Notes under the pieces: generated by a model | The model's database searches: none | Told to the model about the DNA's origin: nothing | Seen by the model: the letters and a program-made list of their open reading frames with translations, nothing else | Shown: positions 1 to 10,627 of the stretch, one piece after another | Position numbering within the stretch: position 1 is the first letter of the stretch | Layout of the letters: each line of letters opens with the position of its first letter | Source of the DNA: Eupeodes corollae | Lineage: Eukaryota; Arthropoda; Insecta; Diptera; Syrphidae | Length of the DNA stretch: 64,000 bases | NCBI RefSeq assembly: GCF_945859685.1 | Contig: NC_079149.1 | Location: 69,210,991-69,274,990 of the forward strand | Reading direction: 5' to 3' | Position numbers and translations under genes: made by a program

Positions 1-149
1 AACTTTTGTTTTCTTCCAAAAATGTCATTCCTTTTTATTTTTAATTTAAAAACAAATATTATTTTTTTTTTAAATTTGATATTATGCAAGACTTCTAATA
101 ATAAGCTCAAAACTATATACCAATAAAACTATATACCAATAATAGTTTT
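1..149. other. AT-rich non-coding, nothing recognised
   Basis: Homopolymer-rich AT sequence with no supported gene. It would lie inside or beyond an intron of the diacylglycerol kinase gene that runs leftward off the window. Confidence 0.5.
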
Positions 150-240
150 AAACAGACTTTTTTGGATACATGAGCGAGTTTATGCAAACCAGTCGTGCAT
201 TTTATTTCTTTACTGTTTGATAATGTTATTTGTGTTAAGT
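150..240. repeat. Dispersed repeat, copy 1 (AGTCGTGCATTT family)
   Basis: A stretch of roughly 80 bp starting AACAGACTTTTT and holding CCAGTCGTGCATTT is repeated, diverged, at 30825-30905 in the same orientation. Both copies continue into TTATTTCTT or TAATTTCTT. No coding content is seen. The family is not recognised; it may be the end of a larger element. Confidence 0.5.
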
Positions 241-584
241 TGTGCTCTACTGTTATTTTGGATTTGATTTTTTGTTTTCAATATGAAAACATATTTTTAA
301 GTTGTCCAAGAACAAAGGTTTGTTGATGTACTGAAATTGTATTACGTTTTTGTTTCCAAGAACCAAGAATTAATTTAAGAAATGTTACACTATCATATAG
401 AATTATATGATATGAAGGTTTAAATAATTCTTGTTTTTTTTTTTATTTTTTTTTTGAAATAATGTAATTTAAAAATATGTTGAATAATATGAAAAAGTTA
501 ATTTTTGAAATCCTCTTTAATTTTTCTCAATCTACTTCACTTTTTTCCTAAAATCTACTTCCACTTTTTTTTGAGAAGTGGTAA

Positions 585-870
585 CGCTAGGTCTCAATCA
601 TGTGACAGTAGCGATCCGCATTAACTGTAACTTTTTGCCCATTTTCTTCGAAAAATACGGACCTAACACACCAAATTCAGAAATAGCACACCAAACTGTC
701 ACATAAAGGCTGTGAAGTGGTCGTTGATGAATTTCTTGAGGGTTTTATGTTGCCAAGTATCGGAAATTTGGTTTGTTTACAGTACACTACAAATGGGAAT
801 AGGCCTCGTCAGACGAAATTAAAACAGCACCAACGGAAATGTTTTGAAGATTGTCTTCACAAACAGTTAG
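585..870 (-). mobile_element. Tc1/mariner-superfamily transposase fragment
   Basis: Read on the minus strand, broken frames give a run typical of the DDE_3 (Tc1/mariner-related) transposase core: a motif like SSDEAYSHL, then NKPNFRYLAT, NPQEIHQRPLHS, VTVWCAISEFGVLGPYFF and VTVNADRY. The VTVWCA..GPYFF block is the conserved strand of the catalytic domain. Stops and frame changes and the short length (about 95 codons) show it is a dead fragment. A second, different copy of the same class lies at 15977-16290. No terminal repeats were found here. Confidence 0.7.
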
Positions 871-958
871 TTTGATAAACAAACTTTAATTGTTTTTTAT
901 TCAAGTTATGTTACTCACCGTGCCACGCCATTATGATTACTAAAAACGTCACGTAGAT

Positions 959-974
959 CTCTATCTATCTATAC
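959..974. repeat. ATCT microsatellite
   Basis: Short run of ATCT units (about four). Confidence 0.6.
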
Positions 975-1059
975 CCGGAATACCATTTCATCTATAAATA
1001 GCTTTAAATATAAACAACTAAAAATACGGGAGGTTGTTTTCGCCGGACCCTGTATTTTG

Positions 1060-1375
1060 GCTTAACCAAAATGTTCATCTTTTTTCCAAATTGCTAAAAA
1101 ATACGCCAAATCAATTTTTTTGAGAGTCTTTTCTGCATCTTTCTGTATTATAATGTATAAAAAAATTTATTTGAAGTCAATATTTTAACTGGTTCTTGAC
1201 CTAGGGACGACGAAAAAAACTTCAAAACGTACTGACTTACGTTCACACGTACACACAGACATCTCTCTAAAAATCTTTGAATTCAACTCTAGAGACTTTG
1301 AAATGTAGATAAATGTCAACATTTTCAATTCGACAAGTCGGGTCAATTACAATAACTTCCTATGGGAAGTTAAAA
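1060..1375 (-). repeat. Palindrome-ended repeat, copy 1 (end fragment)
   Basis: Shares with the copies at 24.06, 37.93, 41.57, 50.29 and 56.44 kb the series TTTCTGCATCTTTCTG, TTATTTGAAGTC, CGACGAAAAAA, a GTACGT/ACACAC-rich stretch, AGACATCTCTCT, GACTCTAGAGAC, then AATTCGACAAGTCGG and the closing palindrome TAACTTCCTATGGGAAGTTA at 1353-1372, which is a perfect 8-bp-arm hairpin. Only the palindrome end is kept; the internal tandem units are missing. Strand is given relative to the 50.29 kb copy. Confidence 0.75.
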
Positions 1376-2427
1376 AGTCATATATTCTTTACAATTGACT
1401 CACAGAAAAATCAATATTTGTCAGAAAATTCTTTAAAAACGCAACAAATATTTCTACTAATTTGTTCATTTAAATTGACTGAATTTGAGATAAACGCACT
1501 CCACATAATACACAGAATATGATTACATTTCTAATTACTTAAAGGAATCCGGTCCGGATCGCTTTTGAGTTTCTTTCGAAAATATTCAACATACATTTTT
1601 TTTAAGATATGACATATATATAGAATATAGGCTATATAATTGTAGTTACACTTTGTGAAATGAATAAACAAAAAATGTTTACCCTTTTTCACTGTCAACA
1701 AACAATAATTAGGCAATCAAGCTGATCTTCGTTTTTGAAGATGAATCTATGTACTTATGTACAAGAATGGCATGGTTTTCATTTTCCTTGAACAAACACT
1801 CTTTTACTAAAACAAAGAGCCTTTCATCACACTTAATATAAAACATCAATCATTTCCCTTCCTTGACATTCTCTAAAATGTCCTTGATACACTATCAGAT
1901 TTAAATATTTATTGTTTGCATTGTGGTTGGAGGTTAGGACGATGTAAGGAAATATTGTTAAGTTCCGTCCAACAACAAGCCAAGATACTGAATACAAGCA
2001 CATATACTAAATACATATAACCGCACTTCTGAGCGATGTTGAAATATAACTAAAACACTATATAGTAAAAATAAGAATCATGTGGTCATTATGTTCCGAA
2101 ATTTTTTATGCCACAGTCGTTTTCATCCTTATACTCTTATGCGCGTCATAGTTGTATTGAAAAATAAATTCAGGACAGATTTGATGAACTTAAAGGTTAA
2201 CGTTAAGGCGTTAATGCGCTTGTGCAAAAGCGCTCATCGTATTTCCAGTTTTGTAAGCATTATTTGTATGGAAGAAGCCAATTAAGTTCTTAATCGTATC
2301 TGGAAAAAATGTTCATAATGATATCGATATTGGGGTGGTTGCGATGATGAGAAGTCTATGAAAGGCAAAACTTTATCTTAAAGTGGTCGTTGAATGCGTC
2401 TTGAAAAATGTAATTATTTATACTTAC
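1376..2427. other. Probable intron of the diacylglycerol kinase gene
   Basis: No coding exon on either strand could be supported between the donor at 2427 and the left repeats. The next kinase exon (EF-hand region) was looked for on the minus strand and not seen, so it probably lies left of position 1. Confidence 0.5.
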
Positions 2428-2504
2428 GCCATCAGGAACAAATTTCGCTGGCGCTTGGGGGGAACAAAACTCCTGGAGCACATCCTGCAGCTTTCGTGTT
2501 GAGT
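2428..2504 (-). CDS. Dgk: Type I diacylglycerol kinase, coding exon 2 (partial gene)
   Basis: A 77-bp minus-strand exon. It is entered through a polypyrimidine acceptor ending TTCATTTCAG (just right of 2504) and left through donor GTAAGTAT (at 2427). The exon before it ends with one base of a codon; T plus AC gives Tyr, and the frame then reads STRKLQDVLQEFCSPQAP followed by AKFVPDG, closing in phase 0. Joined to the 10.6 kb exon the protein has the pattern SPSEF..LQEL...YSTRK..DVL..F, which matches the N-terminal (recoverin-homology) domain that precedes the EF hands in type I diacylglycerol kinases. These enzymes phosphorylate diacylglycerol to phosphatidic acid in lipid signalling. EF hands, C1 and kinase domains must be off the left edge. 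The symbol follows the fly type I gene and rests on motif memory, not on a search. Confidence 0.82.
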
Positions 2505-3354
2505 CTGAAATGAAGAAAAAAATACATTTCAATGTAGGTATTGATTAAAAGCGGCGACGAGGACGACGTATTAATTTATGCAAGTATATAAATAAGTTTG
2601 CTGTAGGTTGTAATATATGTACAGTGCATAGTATATGTTGACAAGATAATATATTGCCCGTGTCCGGTGGAAAGGAAATAATAATTAGCTAATGGATGAA
2701 TATATCCCAACTGAATATAAAACGAGTTTAATAGCTTGGAGCTATGAAGAAGCGATATGAGTGAGTAGTAGGACCGGAAGCTTAATGTTTCAATGTATTA
2801 GTTTAATATTATTTACAATATATACATAAATGGTGAAAGACTTTTTGATAGGACGTCTTTCAATCATAAGTTGCTGAGAAGACTTTGAAAAATTTATTTA
2901 AATAAACTAGTATAGATGAATTAACCGTCCTTCCGGCCAATAACGTAAATTTTTCAAACTTTAAATAAAATTCTCTTGACCCTAAATAAAAGGGTGCAAA
3001 ATTTCAAACGATTTAGTCAATTTACTAGTCTAAAAAGGTGATCTTGCTATTTCTAAATGATTTTAACATCTTACTATCTCTTAACAATTTGCTAAAGGTA
3101 AAATCACGGAATCGCTTATTTAACCTAATGCAATTTGCTAAATCCATATGACATCTGTACAGTTATTCTTATATAAGTCGTGGATGAAATGGTCTATTCA
3201 ACAGTTTTGAATCCCAATGAAAATGTCCCTTTAAGCGTACTAGCTTTGTTTATTTTTACGAACTGTCCACGTATAGAAACCTCTGGATATTCAGTTTTTA
3301 ATAAAAGGCAATTAGCAATTTTCTAGTAAGGTTTAAAACTTTAGACTTAAACCT

Positions 3355-4440
3355 TAGTTAATTGCAAGCACGACCCCATCTGTGGCACTGGACACCTTAC
3401 TCTACCCAACGCCGCTTAATATATTTAGCAAACAAATAGCTGCAAGCTCTGCTGTTCACCCCAAAGCCTCGTCGCAGTGGATTAACAACAACATTGGCCA
3501 TTCAGTAATTCTTAGGTATTTAGAATCAACCAAAGTCTACAATCCCACAACTGCAATTCGATAGAAACCTCCAGATTTATTTACCTTCCAGATCTTTCTG
3601 GGAAGATAGGGCATTCCCCGAAGATGAGTCAATCCATTTTTATACAGATGGTTCAAAAACAAAAGAAGGGATTGGTGGAGGTTTGTACTCTGAACGACTG
3701 AAATTAAGTCTCTCATTCCGCCTTCCCAATCATTGTGGTGTGTTCCAGGCAGAACTTTTAGCGATAAAAGAAGTCTTGTCCTGGCTTAAAGAAAACTTGA
3801 CATCAACATCTTATAACAATATTATAAAGAAAACGTGATATCATCATCTGATAACCGTATTTTCTCAAATAGTCAGGTTGCTATAAAATCTATGGATTCG
3901 GTCTGTCGATTATCTGTAATGGAAATGCCAGGCCTTAGAAACATTCCAGTTAACTGTAAGGAAGATGAACTCGCCGGGAACGGTACAGTATAACCCATTC
4001 TACCACGTTTGGCAAATGCGGGTGGAAGAACATCACTACGTGTCTGGTCACAAAAAACTTTTAGCCTACACTTGATTTAAAGCGATAAAGGTGCTTGCTA
4101 TCTCTAAAAGGAAAGCACTCTACGTTTCTAGGCGTATTGTCAAATGACCTTTGCAGAAGCTGTATGGATGGGAAAGTGGAGGATAGAGTTCTACACCTTC
4201 TCCGTACATGCCCTCCTCTAGCTCAAGAACTCAAGAATTACCTAGGAGAATTCTTCTATAGCGATCTAAGTCATATTAACATAATCACGTTTCGTTAAGG
4301 ACTAATACTGGTTTCATTGAGCTTAGAAGAAAGCCTCAAGATTCATGTGGTATCACAATGGGTCAATAAACTGGGTAAAGTGTGTCCTACTCCAACACGG
4401 ACAGCCACTTTTAAATTGCTAATTTGTAAACTGTTAAACC
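3355..4440 (+). mobile_element. LINE fragment (I/LOA-like), RNase H to C-terminus
   Basis: Broken plus-strand frames give LDTLLYPTPLNIFSKQIAAS, then the RNase H domain (YTDG equivalent near 3640-3655, then GIGGGLYSERLKLSLSFRLP and a NHCGVFQAEL block near 3725-3760 carrying the acidic residue), and finally a Cys/His tail (CRSCMDG..EDRVLHLLRTCP at about 4155-4215). An RNase H domain after the reverse transcriptase and a tail of this CxxC...H...C kind are typical of I- and LOA-type non-LTR retrotransposons. The copy is 5' truncated, has several frameshifts and is inactive. It is a close relative of the minus-strand copy at 4575-6060. Confidence 0.78.
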
Positions 4441-4469
4441 CCTAACCATAGGTTGTTTAAAATTGTTCT

Positions 4470-4545
4470 CCAAGGTTTTTAGAGAGATGTCTGTGTGTGC
4501 GTGCGTACCAACGTTCGTACTTCCATACGTTCAACATTCATCTAT
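4470..4545 (+). repeat. Palindrome-ended repeat, copy 2 (small fragment)
   Basis: Carries TTTTTAGAGAGATGTCTGTG followed by the alternating GTGCGTGCGTAC and GTTCGTAC stretch found in every copy of the family. Only about 75 bp remain, lodged between the two tail-to-tail LINE fragments. Confidence 0.55.
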
Positions 4546-4574
4546 AAGGATATTACTTCTTATTACTAACTAGT

Positions 4575-6060
4575 CGAACCATTTTGAGCTTTTAATAAAG
4601 CGAAGAAGATATTCCATATCCTTATTAGCTAGTTCACTGAGATTATCAAAAACTGAGATGAATCATGCGTCTTAGTGAAAAATCAGGGCAAGTGCAGAGA
4701 AGGTGAGAGATTCTTTCCTCTTCTTCCCCATCCATAATGCTCCTGCACAAGTCATTTGAGGCTTCACCAAGTCGCCTATAAGACAGTGTCCTGTAAGGAC
4801 ACCTATTAGGGAGCTAATATGAATTCTTCTTTAAGATAACAAGTTTTTAGAGCGCTTTAGGTCCAGTGGAGCCCATGTGAGTTTTGTGGCTGCGCACATT
4901 GGTAATTTGTGTCACCTAGAGTTTGTTATCATTAGAACAACTTATTTTAGCAGAACATGTAGCTAACGGTATGACGGTTCCATTTTTAGTGAGTTCATCG
5001 GCTCTACAATTTACTGTGGTGTCTCTGTGGCCCAGCACCCAACAGAGGTGGATGTTAAATTGCTGCGCAATCTCCATAAGAGACGATCGACAAGCGACGG
5101 CCGTTTGGATTTGGTTGAGACGTCAAGAGATTTAATAGCAGACTGTCAGAGAAAATGCGGATATCAACAGTTGATATCACGTTTTCTCTTAGCCAGGAGA
5201 GGGCCTCTTGGATCGGTAAAATTTCCGCTAGGAAGACGTTACAATGATTAGGAAGGCGGAAAGAGATGCTTAGATTAAGCTTTTCTGAGTACACACCACT
5301 ACCAACTCCCTCATTTGTCTTGGATCCATTTGTATAAAAATGGATGCATTTGTCATCCAGGAGTTTTTTGACTTCCCATTCATCTCTGACTGGAATGTAT
5401 ACCTGGAATTTTTTACCGAATAAGGGTTTTGGAATAGTCTATGTCTGTACTTTTTGGTATAGAACCAAAGAGGTTCAAAATGATGGAGTGTCCCACATTG
5501 TTGTTGGTCCATTGAGATGAACCTTTAAGTCTTATAGTTGTACTCGCTGCCACTTGTTTGCTGAAAATGTCGAGAGGTGTCAGGTGGAGGAGAGTGTCTA
5601 ACTCTGCTGACGGTGTAGTTCTCAATGCCCCGCTTATGCAGAGACAAGCATGACTTTCTCCAGATCAGCCCACAATACTACAACCCCGTATATATATAAG
5701 TATTGGTCAGATGACCGATGTGTAAAGCCAATAGGTTATACGAGGTTGAAAGCCCCATTTCCTTCCTATGGCTTTCTTGCAAGTCAAAAGAGTTACTGTA
5801 GCTTTCTTAACTCTTTCCCGAATATTAGGTTCCCAATTTAATTTTCTGTCTAATATCAGACCAAGATATTTGGCAATAGGTTTTAGCGCCACACAATAAT
5901 ACTGTTGACAAACTATTGAAACTAGTTTGAACAGACAAGACCGATTTGCTAAGCACACATGTGTGCTAACCAGACTAGTGGGGTGTTTGTAAACTGAGAC
6001 GTTTTGTATATTTTTACCATGATATGATGTCTTCAATAAGTCTACAATAAACAAAAGAAA
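4575..6060 (-). mobile_element. LINE fragment (I/LOA-like), RT thumb to C-terminus
   Basis: On the minus strand the series is: reverse-transcriptase C-terminal part (YLGLILDRKLNWEPNIRERV near 5850, then KKATVTLLTCKKAIGRKWGF), the linker LDTLLHLTPLDIFSKQVAAS (near 5560-5600), RNase H (GVYSEKLNLSISFRLPNHC near 5235-5290, AEILPIQEALSWLRENV, IRIFSDSLL near 5145) and the Cys/His tail (LGEASNDLCRSIMDGEEEE, HLLCTCPDF near 4680-4770). Frames shift at least four times. It carries more of the 5' side than its inverted partner at 3355-4440. The two meet at their 3' ends. Confidence 0.8.
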
Positions 6061-7660
6061 TATGGATCCCTTTTAAATGATTATTACTCATTTAATAATT
6101 AGGGAATAATAGGATAGTAAAATTTTGGTTATAACAAGTTACAACCAGTGGTTTATTAAATTCTGTTTAGATTGTTCATTAGGTTTTTAAATTAGTTGAA
6201 CCAACTAATAACTCACTACAAAACTCCTATCACTAACTTGAGGTTCCCAATCCGTTTAAATTTAAAGTTTTTAAATTATTTAGACATATTTAAACAAATA
6301 CATTCTACAAACAAACTGGAATCTGTTTGTAATATCCAGGATGAAATGATTGCGATAGGAATGTAAACAGCTGTGCTAAAGCTGTCAAACAATAAATGTT
6401 TACAATTGAAAGGTGTTTACTATTAAATTTAAATTTGATTTCTCCAAAAACAGCTAATAAATATTAGCTTACTTTAAAAAAATTTAATAAATTTAAGTCT
6501 ATTTTGTTTTTATTTTGTCTCTATTATTTCTTGATTTAAAAATAGTAAGGGCAAAATCTTTGCCGGTCATAAAACATATTCCATTCAAAAACTCTTAAAT
6601 GAAACACTGTGAACCTGAACATAAATAAGGAAACCACAAAAAAGTAAAAATAAGTTTCGTAGCAAGTAGGACACTTAACTTCCTCAAGACGGTCAATTTA
6701 ACAAAGTTTTATTTTCTTTGTTGTAGTTGAATGTACAAAATGTTCTCTAACGCTGGACATTATAATTTATTGCGTAATTATTGCATAAACGTGTTTAACC
6801 TCGATTTGTATAGAGTAGTATCCTGTATAGGGTGTACACCCTTTTGTATTGCATTAATTATACTAGTAGTCATGAATGGACGAGAAGCTTAGCTAGGACA
6901 TTGTTGTGCAGTATATGCGATATATAAGAAAATTACGACATTGGCATTGAGAAAGTGTATGCTCATTGATACGAGAAAAGTAGAAATAGCTCAATAGAGT
7001 GGACTTATAGTCATATATGTACATATGTACATATGTATGTATATGTTGTGTACAAGGATAAATGAATTAAAATACACCATATGGAATTTTATTTTGTTCG
7101 TGAAAAAGTGTCTAGTGATAAAATTAGGAATGTATTGATGTGTATTTTTAAACATAATATAATTAAGTGAAATCGATCAAAATTTACAAAACGGGTAGGA
7201 AAATCTTTTTTCTTTAGTTCTGAGTAATTTTATTCGTGCTTTACCCAAAAGTTTAAGGCATGCATTAATTCTGAATTTTGAGGCTGTCGACGACATTTTT
7301 AAAAAACCTTAACAGTGATGAAATCAAACCCTACCCTGGTGATCTTGTATTGGATAACTTATATTGACACATGCTTCTTGCTGCTTTAAACATGACAAAA
7401 GGAATAATTTCATATTTATAATTCCAATCAAAAACTCTTAGTGATCTGTAGCCGTATTTACTGGGAATTGTTTACGAGTATTTACTAGATGTTCGGCAAA
7501 AAAGGTTGAGTCTATCTGATATACTGTGTCATAAATTATCCAAACAAAAAATGTTTGGTGCTAGCATAGCCGGCCACGTGTTACCTAGACTAGTCTAGTC
7601 AGCTGAGGTATAAAATAAATTCATGTTATATTGAATATAATACAACCAGGCACGCAATAT
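6061..7660. other. AT-rich intronic DNA, nothing recognised
   Basis: No coding frame or terminal repeats could be supported. A short CATATGTA-type simple repeat occurs at 7013-7042. Confidence 0.5.
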
Positions 7661-7702
7661 AGTACCCGTGGCATGATGGTTAGTGCGTTGGGCTCAGTCG
7701 TT
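7661..7702 (+). repeat. tRNA-derived SINE head (5' end only)
   Basis: AGTACCCGTGGCATGATGG and TTAGTGCGTTGG match the head of the full SINE at 23201-23518 (read on its sense strand), including the polymerase III A-box-like GTGGCATGATGG. Identity stops at GTTGGGCTCAG, where LINE-derived coding sequence begins. Confidence 0.7.
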
Positions 7703-9430
7703 CTTTGACTTTCGAAGATAAAAGAAGCTTTCCTGAAGTCGTCAATAAAAAATATCAATCTGTTGATTAAAGAGAACTACAGGTTATAAAAATTAAAAAG
7801 TACTGGGATAGCAAGATCCGGTCAGTTAATTCCAGTGACCTAGTATGATCCCTAAAATCAACAAGATATTCAGAAAAAAGAACGATAATGACCTTCCGTG
7901 TCTGAAACTCCAAAGAACTGAAGAGAACAGAGACGTAGTCAGGACAGCGCAAATAGATCCAGAAGAAGCCATCTTTGACGACGACTTTAACATCATTGAA
8001 GGAAAAGTTGAGTCGGTGGGAGCAGCTTTCCTGCAAGTGAACAAGGTAAATGTTAGCATTCGCCCCAACTACGACCTGGAAAACAGGGCCTTACTTAATC
8101 ACTTTTACCTTCGAAATGAAATGACACAATTTAGCCGCGGTTTCATGCGATTCAGTGGTGATTCCTTGGTAAATGCCATAATTGCCGAGCAAACGGGACC
8201 AAGTCCCTTGTTAGTGATGAATGTCAAGCTTCAGCTCATCTTTAACTCAATAAAAAATCAGCAGGTGTTAATAGTATATCCAACGTTGTGCTAAGACTTT
8301 TACCGATGGAGTCAATTGAAATTCATACCACACTCTTCAATGATGCACTGGATAATGCATATTATTCAGTGCATTGGAAGACCGCTGTGGTTCTTCCTCT
8401 CCCGAAAAAGGGAAAGGAAAACTCCAGCCTGTCAAACCTTTGGTCAATAAGTCTTCAATAGGGCTCTAACTAAGTGAGCTGCGGACAACAAAATTAATTC
8501 CGGATAAACAGTTCGGGTTCAAGGCGGGTCATGACAAAATTCATGTTGCGTCTAAACTCGTTTCTGATATCCAATGGAATAAATCAAAACAACGATGCAT
8601 AGGTGCTGATCTCGTTGATTTGGAAAAGGCCTTTGACACCGTATGGTTTGAGGGTCTTTACCTTAAATTGATCATGCTTGGCATACGCAAACCATAGCTT
8701 TATATACTTTAAGATATGCTTAAGGGTAGAAAGTTTTTTGTCAATAGTGGTACTGTGACTTCTAACACAACATTCCTTATTAAAAATGGTCTTCAACAGA
8801 GAGCAGTGAATTAACCGATTCTCTTCAGCATTTACTCCAGCGATCTGATGGAAGTCTAACGAAAGCAATTGCGTAAGCCGACGATCTTATTGCGTACAGA
8901 ACGTTCCGAAAGGGTTATTCGAATTCTCTTGCAGCGTGATTTCGACAAGATTTAGCGATATTGCGACCAATGGAAGCTGAAAATAAATGCCCGGAAGTCT
9001 GTTTCGGGCTCCGTTGGGCAAGGGCAAGGAGGGATACGTGCAAGAATTTATACAACTTGCTCATCGTCGATCTCGTCGGTATCTGGTTAGATCAGTATTT
9101 ATATTTCCACATATATGTATATAAATGCTGCCCTTACTTGCTGCAATTGGCTTGACACCCCTTCATACGTCCGATTATCGTTTATGGTTGTCCTGTGTGG
9201 TTCAACGTTGCCCCTTCCCAGATGCAGAAGTTTCGGGTGTTCGAGCGGCGGTCTTTACGATGCTGTACCGGCTGTATCGAACTGCCGAATCTTCTTACGT
9301 GCATTAATACAACAGTCCTCGAATCAACAGAATTGACAATTTCGTGATAAAACTCGTTCGAGGTCACATTGCCAGAGCTATGTCTTCGACCAACAATTTA
9401 TTTTTTGGGGAGTTCTATCTGAACGACTAG
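7703..9430 (+). mobile_element. LOA-like LINE, reverse-transcriptase fragment
   Basis: Plus-strand remnant of a non-LTR retrotransposon ORF2. The frame 7845-8294 covers the linker before the reverse transcriptase (YWDSKIRSVNSSD just upstream, then MIPKINKIFRKKNDNDLPCL). After a frameshift come TAVVLPLPKKGK (near 8385-8410), the block KLVSDIQWNKS and the catalytic block A, DLVDLEKAFDTVW (near 8610-8650); then LQRDFDKI, YCDQWKLKINARKS (near 8930-9000) and a C-terminal block RPIIVYGCPVWFNVAPSQMQ (near 9170-9225). Frameshifts, stops and a 5' truncation make it inactive. Its 3' end is the same as the SINE tail, and a SINE head abuts its 5' side. Confidence 0.8.
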
Positions 9431-9555
9431 TATTTTGAGATTGCACGCTTGAGAGGCTTCATCCTACCAGGAATGGTTGAAAGTTTTAAGTTACTAGGAC
9501 ATAGTTCTCAATGGACTGTTACACAACCGAATCTATTTATATTTTTTTTTTTTTA
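9431..9555 (+). repeat. SINE/LINE shared 3' tail
   Basis: ACCAGGAATGGTTGAAAGTT, then AAGTTACTAGG, TTCTCAATGGACTGTT and a poly-T/A run correspond to the 3' end of the SINE at 23201-23518 (read on its sense strand). The LINE fragment upstream ends in this tail, as expected if the SINE borrows the LINE's 3' end for priming. Confidence 0.7.
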
Positions 9556-9559
9556 TCTA

Positions 9560-9834
9560 TGAAGGGAAAAATGTCCTCAATTTTTCTGGCAGAATCTAAA
9601 CATACCGCAGGTGGAACAGTCTAACGGACTGTATTATATCTTGGAAGATATTGCCAACCTATGTAGTACGGACTCTACTGTAAATGTCGTGCCTTGGTCA
9701 GTTGTTCAATGTTTAGCTTCGGAAACGTATTAGTTAAAGGTCTTGATGAACTTTCCGAGATGAAAATAAAATACCTAATTTACTTTCCTGAACGTGACGA
9801 AACGGCTCTAGTTGCTTTTATATTATCAATGTAA
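9560..9834 (+). pseudogene. Unidentified coding remnant with one frameshift
   Basis: Two overlapping plus-strand frames read like real protein although each lacks a convincing start. Frame A runs to a stop at 9731 and gives NLNIPQVEQSNGLYYILEDI then ANLCSTDSTVNVVPWSVVQC. Frame B then carries on past that stop as VLVKGLDELSEMKIKYLIYF and PERDETALVAFILSM, ending at the TAA at 9832. A one-base slip near 9720 would connect them. No family is recognised. It follows directly on the LINE/SINE tail, so it may be a captured exon, a processed pseudogene or part of an unknown element. Confidence 0.35.
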
Positions 9835-10250
9835 ATACGTCACAATTTTTTTTTATTTTTTTGTTTCAGATTTCCAGCGCTAATTGAGCCTAGCAGCAAG
9901 GGATGCTTGTGACTACCATCTTTTCCTACCTATATATAGGTATGCAGCAATATGTACACACAGTTCCATTCGAAATTAAATTCAATATTGGCATATTTTG
10001 TTTGACAAATTTAAAGCAAACTCAAGACTTTAATTATAACGAAAACCAATAAAAAAAAACTTCATAATAACAACAACAAGTAAACAAGGAAAACGAGCCA
10101 ACAATTCGAGACCTAAGTGCTTTTATTTTCAATCCACCAGATGCTCTCTCTTGTTGGAAAATTAGAAGAAAAAACTATGAAAATCAATATATTTGGAAAC
10201 ACACATTTCACTACCTATTTCGATAGGAAATGCAATAACTCGAAAGATGA
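9835..10250. other. Intronic DNA, nothing recognised
   Basis: AT-rich sequence between the coding remnant and a GC-richer patch; no exon supported on either strand. Confidence 0.45.
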
Positions 10251-10254
10251 AAAA

Positions 10255-10340
10255 TGATTCATACTGATGCTGCGTCTGACGAACAAGACGACCGAGTAGC
10301 GACGAACGCCCGATGGCGATGCGATATCGACGTCAAGATT
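10255..10340. promoter_or_regulatory. GC-richer, CpG-containing patch
   Basis: Against an AT-rich background this 85-bp stretch holds many CG steps (CTGACGAACAAGACGACCGA, GCGACGAACG, GCGATATCGACG) and has no good open frame. It lies 215-300 bp downstream of the start-codon exon of the kinase on the minus strand, so it could be an intronic enhancer or an alternative promoter. No function is shown. Confidence 0.25.
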
Positions 10341-10555
10341 TAAAAATATATAATATTTCCAAACATACATATGTACATATAATAGCTTTAAAAGATTGAT
10401 TATATAATCAATGATAAAAAATCGGCCCAGTTTTAAAGAGGAAGTAATTCAAAATCAAATATTTCATTTAATGCTAATAGATGCCAAAAATCACACCCAT
10501 TGCTTTGCATCGAACTCATATAAAATCATTCTAAGAAGTAAAAATAAAAACTCAC

Positions 10556-10627
10556 ATGACGCAAGCTCCTGTAAGTGCTGGAATTCACTTGGTGACAGTT
10601 TTTCCCATTTCTGTGAGGTCATCGTTC
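10556..10627 (-). CDS. Dgk: Type I diacylglycerol kinase, start-codon exon
   Basis: Minus-strand exon of 72 bp: five bases of 5' UTR, then ATG (10622-10620) and 22 codons plus one base, reading MTSQKWEKLSPSEFQHLQEL then AS, and leaving through donor GTGAGTTT. An excellent acceptor (a run of 17 or more T on the minus strand followed by AATTCTCTTTCCAG) lies immediately upstream, so the start exon is not the first exon of the transcript. The SPSEF..LQ motif is characteristic of the N-terminal domain of EF-hand-containing (type I) diacylglycerol kinases, and the split Tyr codon rejoins exactly with the exon at 2428-2504. The kinase is a cytosolic/membrane-recruited lipid signalling enzyme. Confidence 0.82.

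Larger units (their letters stand above)
2505..10555 (-). other. Diacylglycerol kinase intron 1 (8.05 kb, repeat-filled)
   Basis: The interval between the two kinase coding exons, phase 1. It contains two LINE fragments tail to tail, a palindrome-repeat fragment, a SINE-LINE composite and an unidentified coding remnant, all listed separately. Confidence 0.75.

Noticed and set aside
7661..7702. A genuine tRNA gene
   Set aside because: Only a SINE head with a tRNA-like A box; no acceptor stem or anticodon arm can be folded, and the same head occurs in the other SINE copies.
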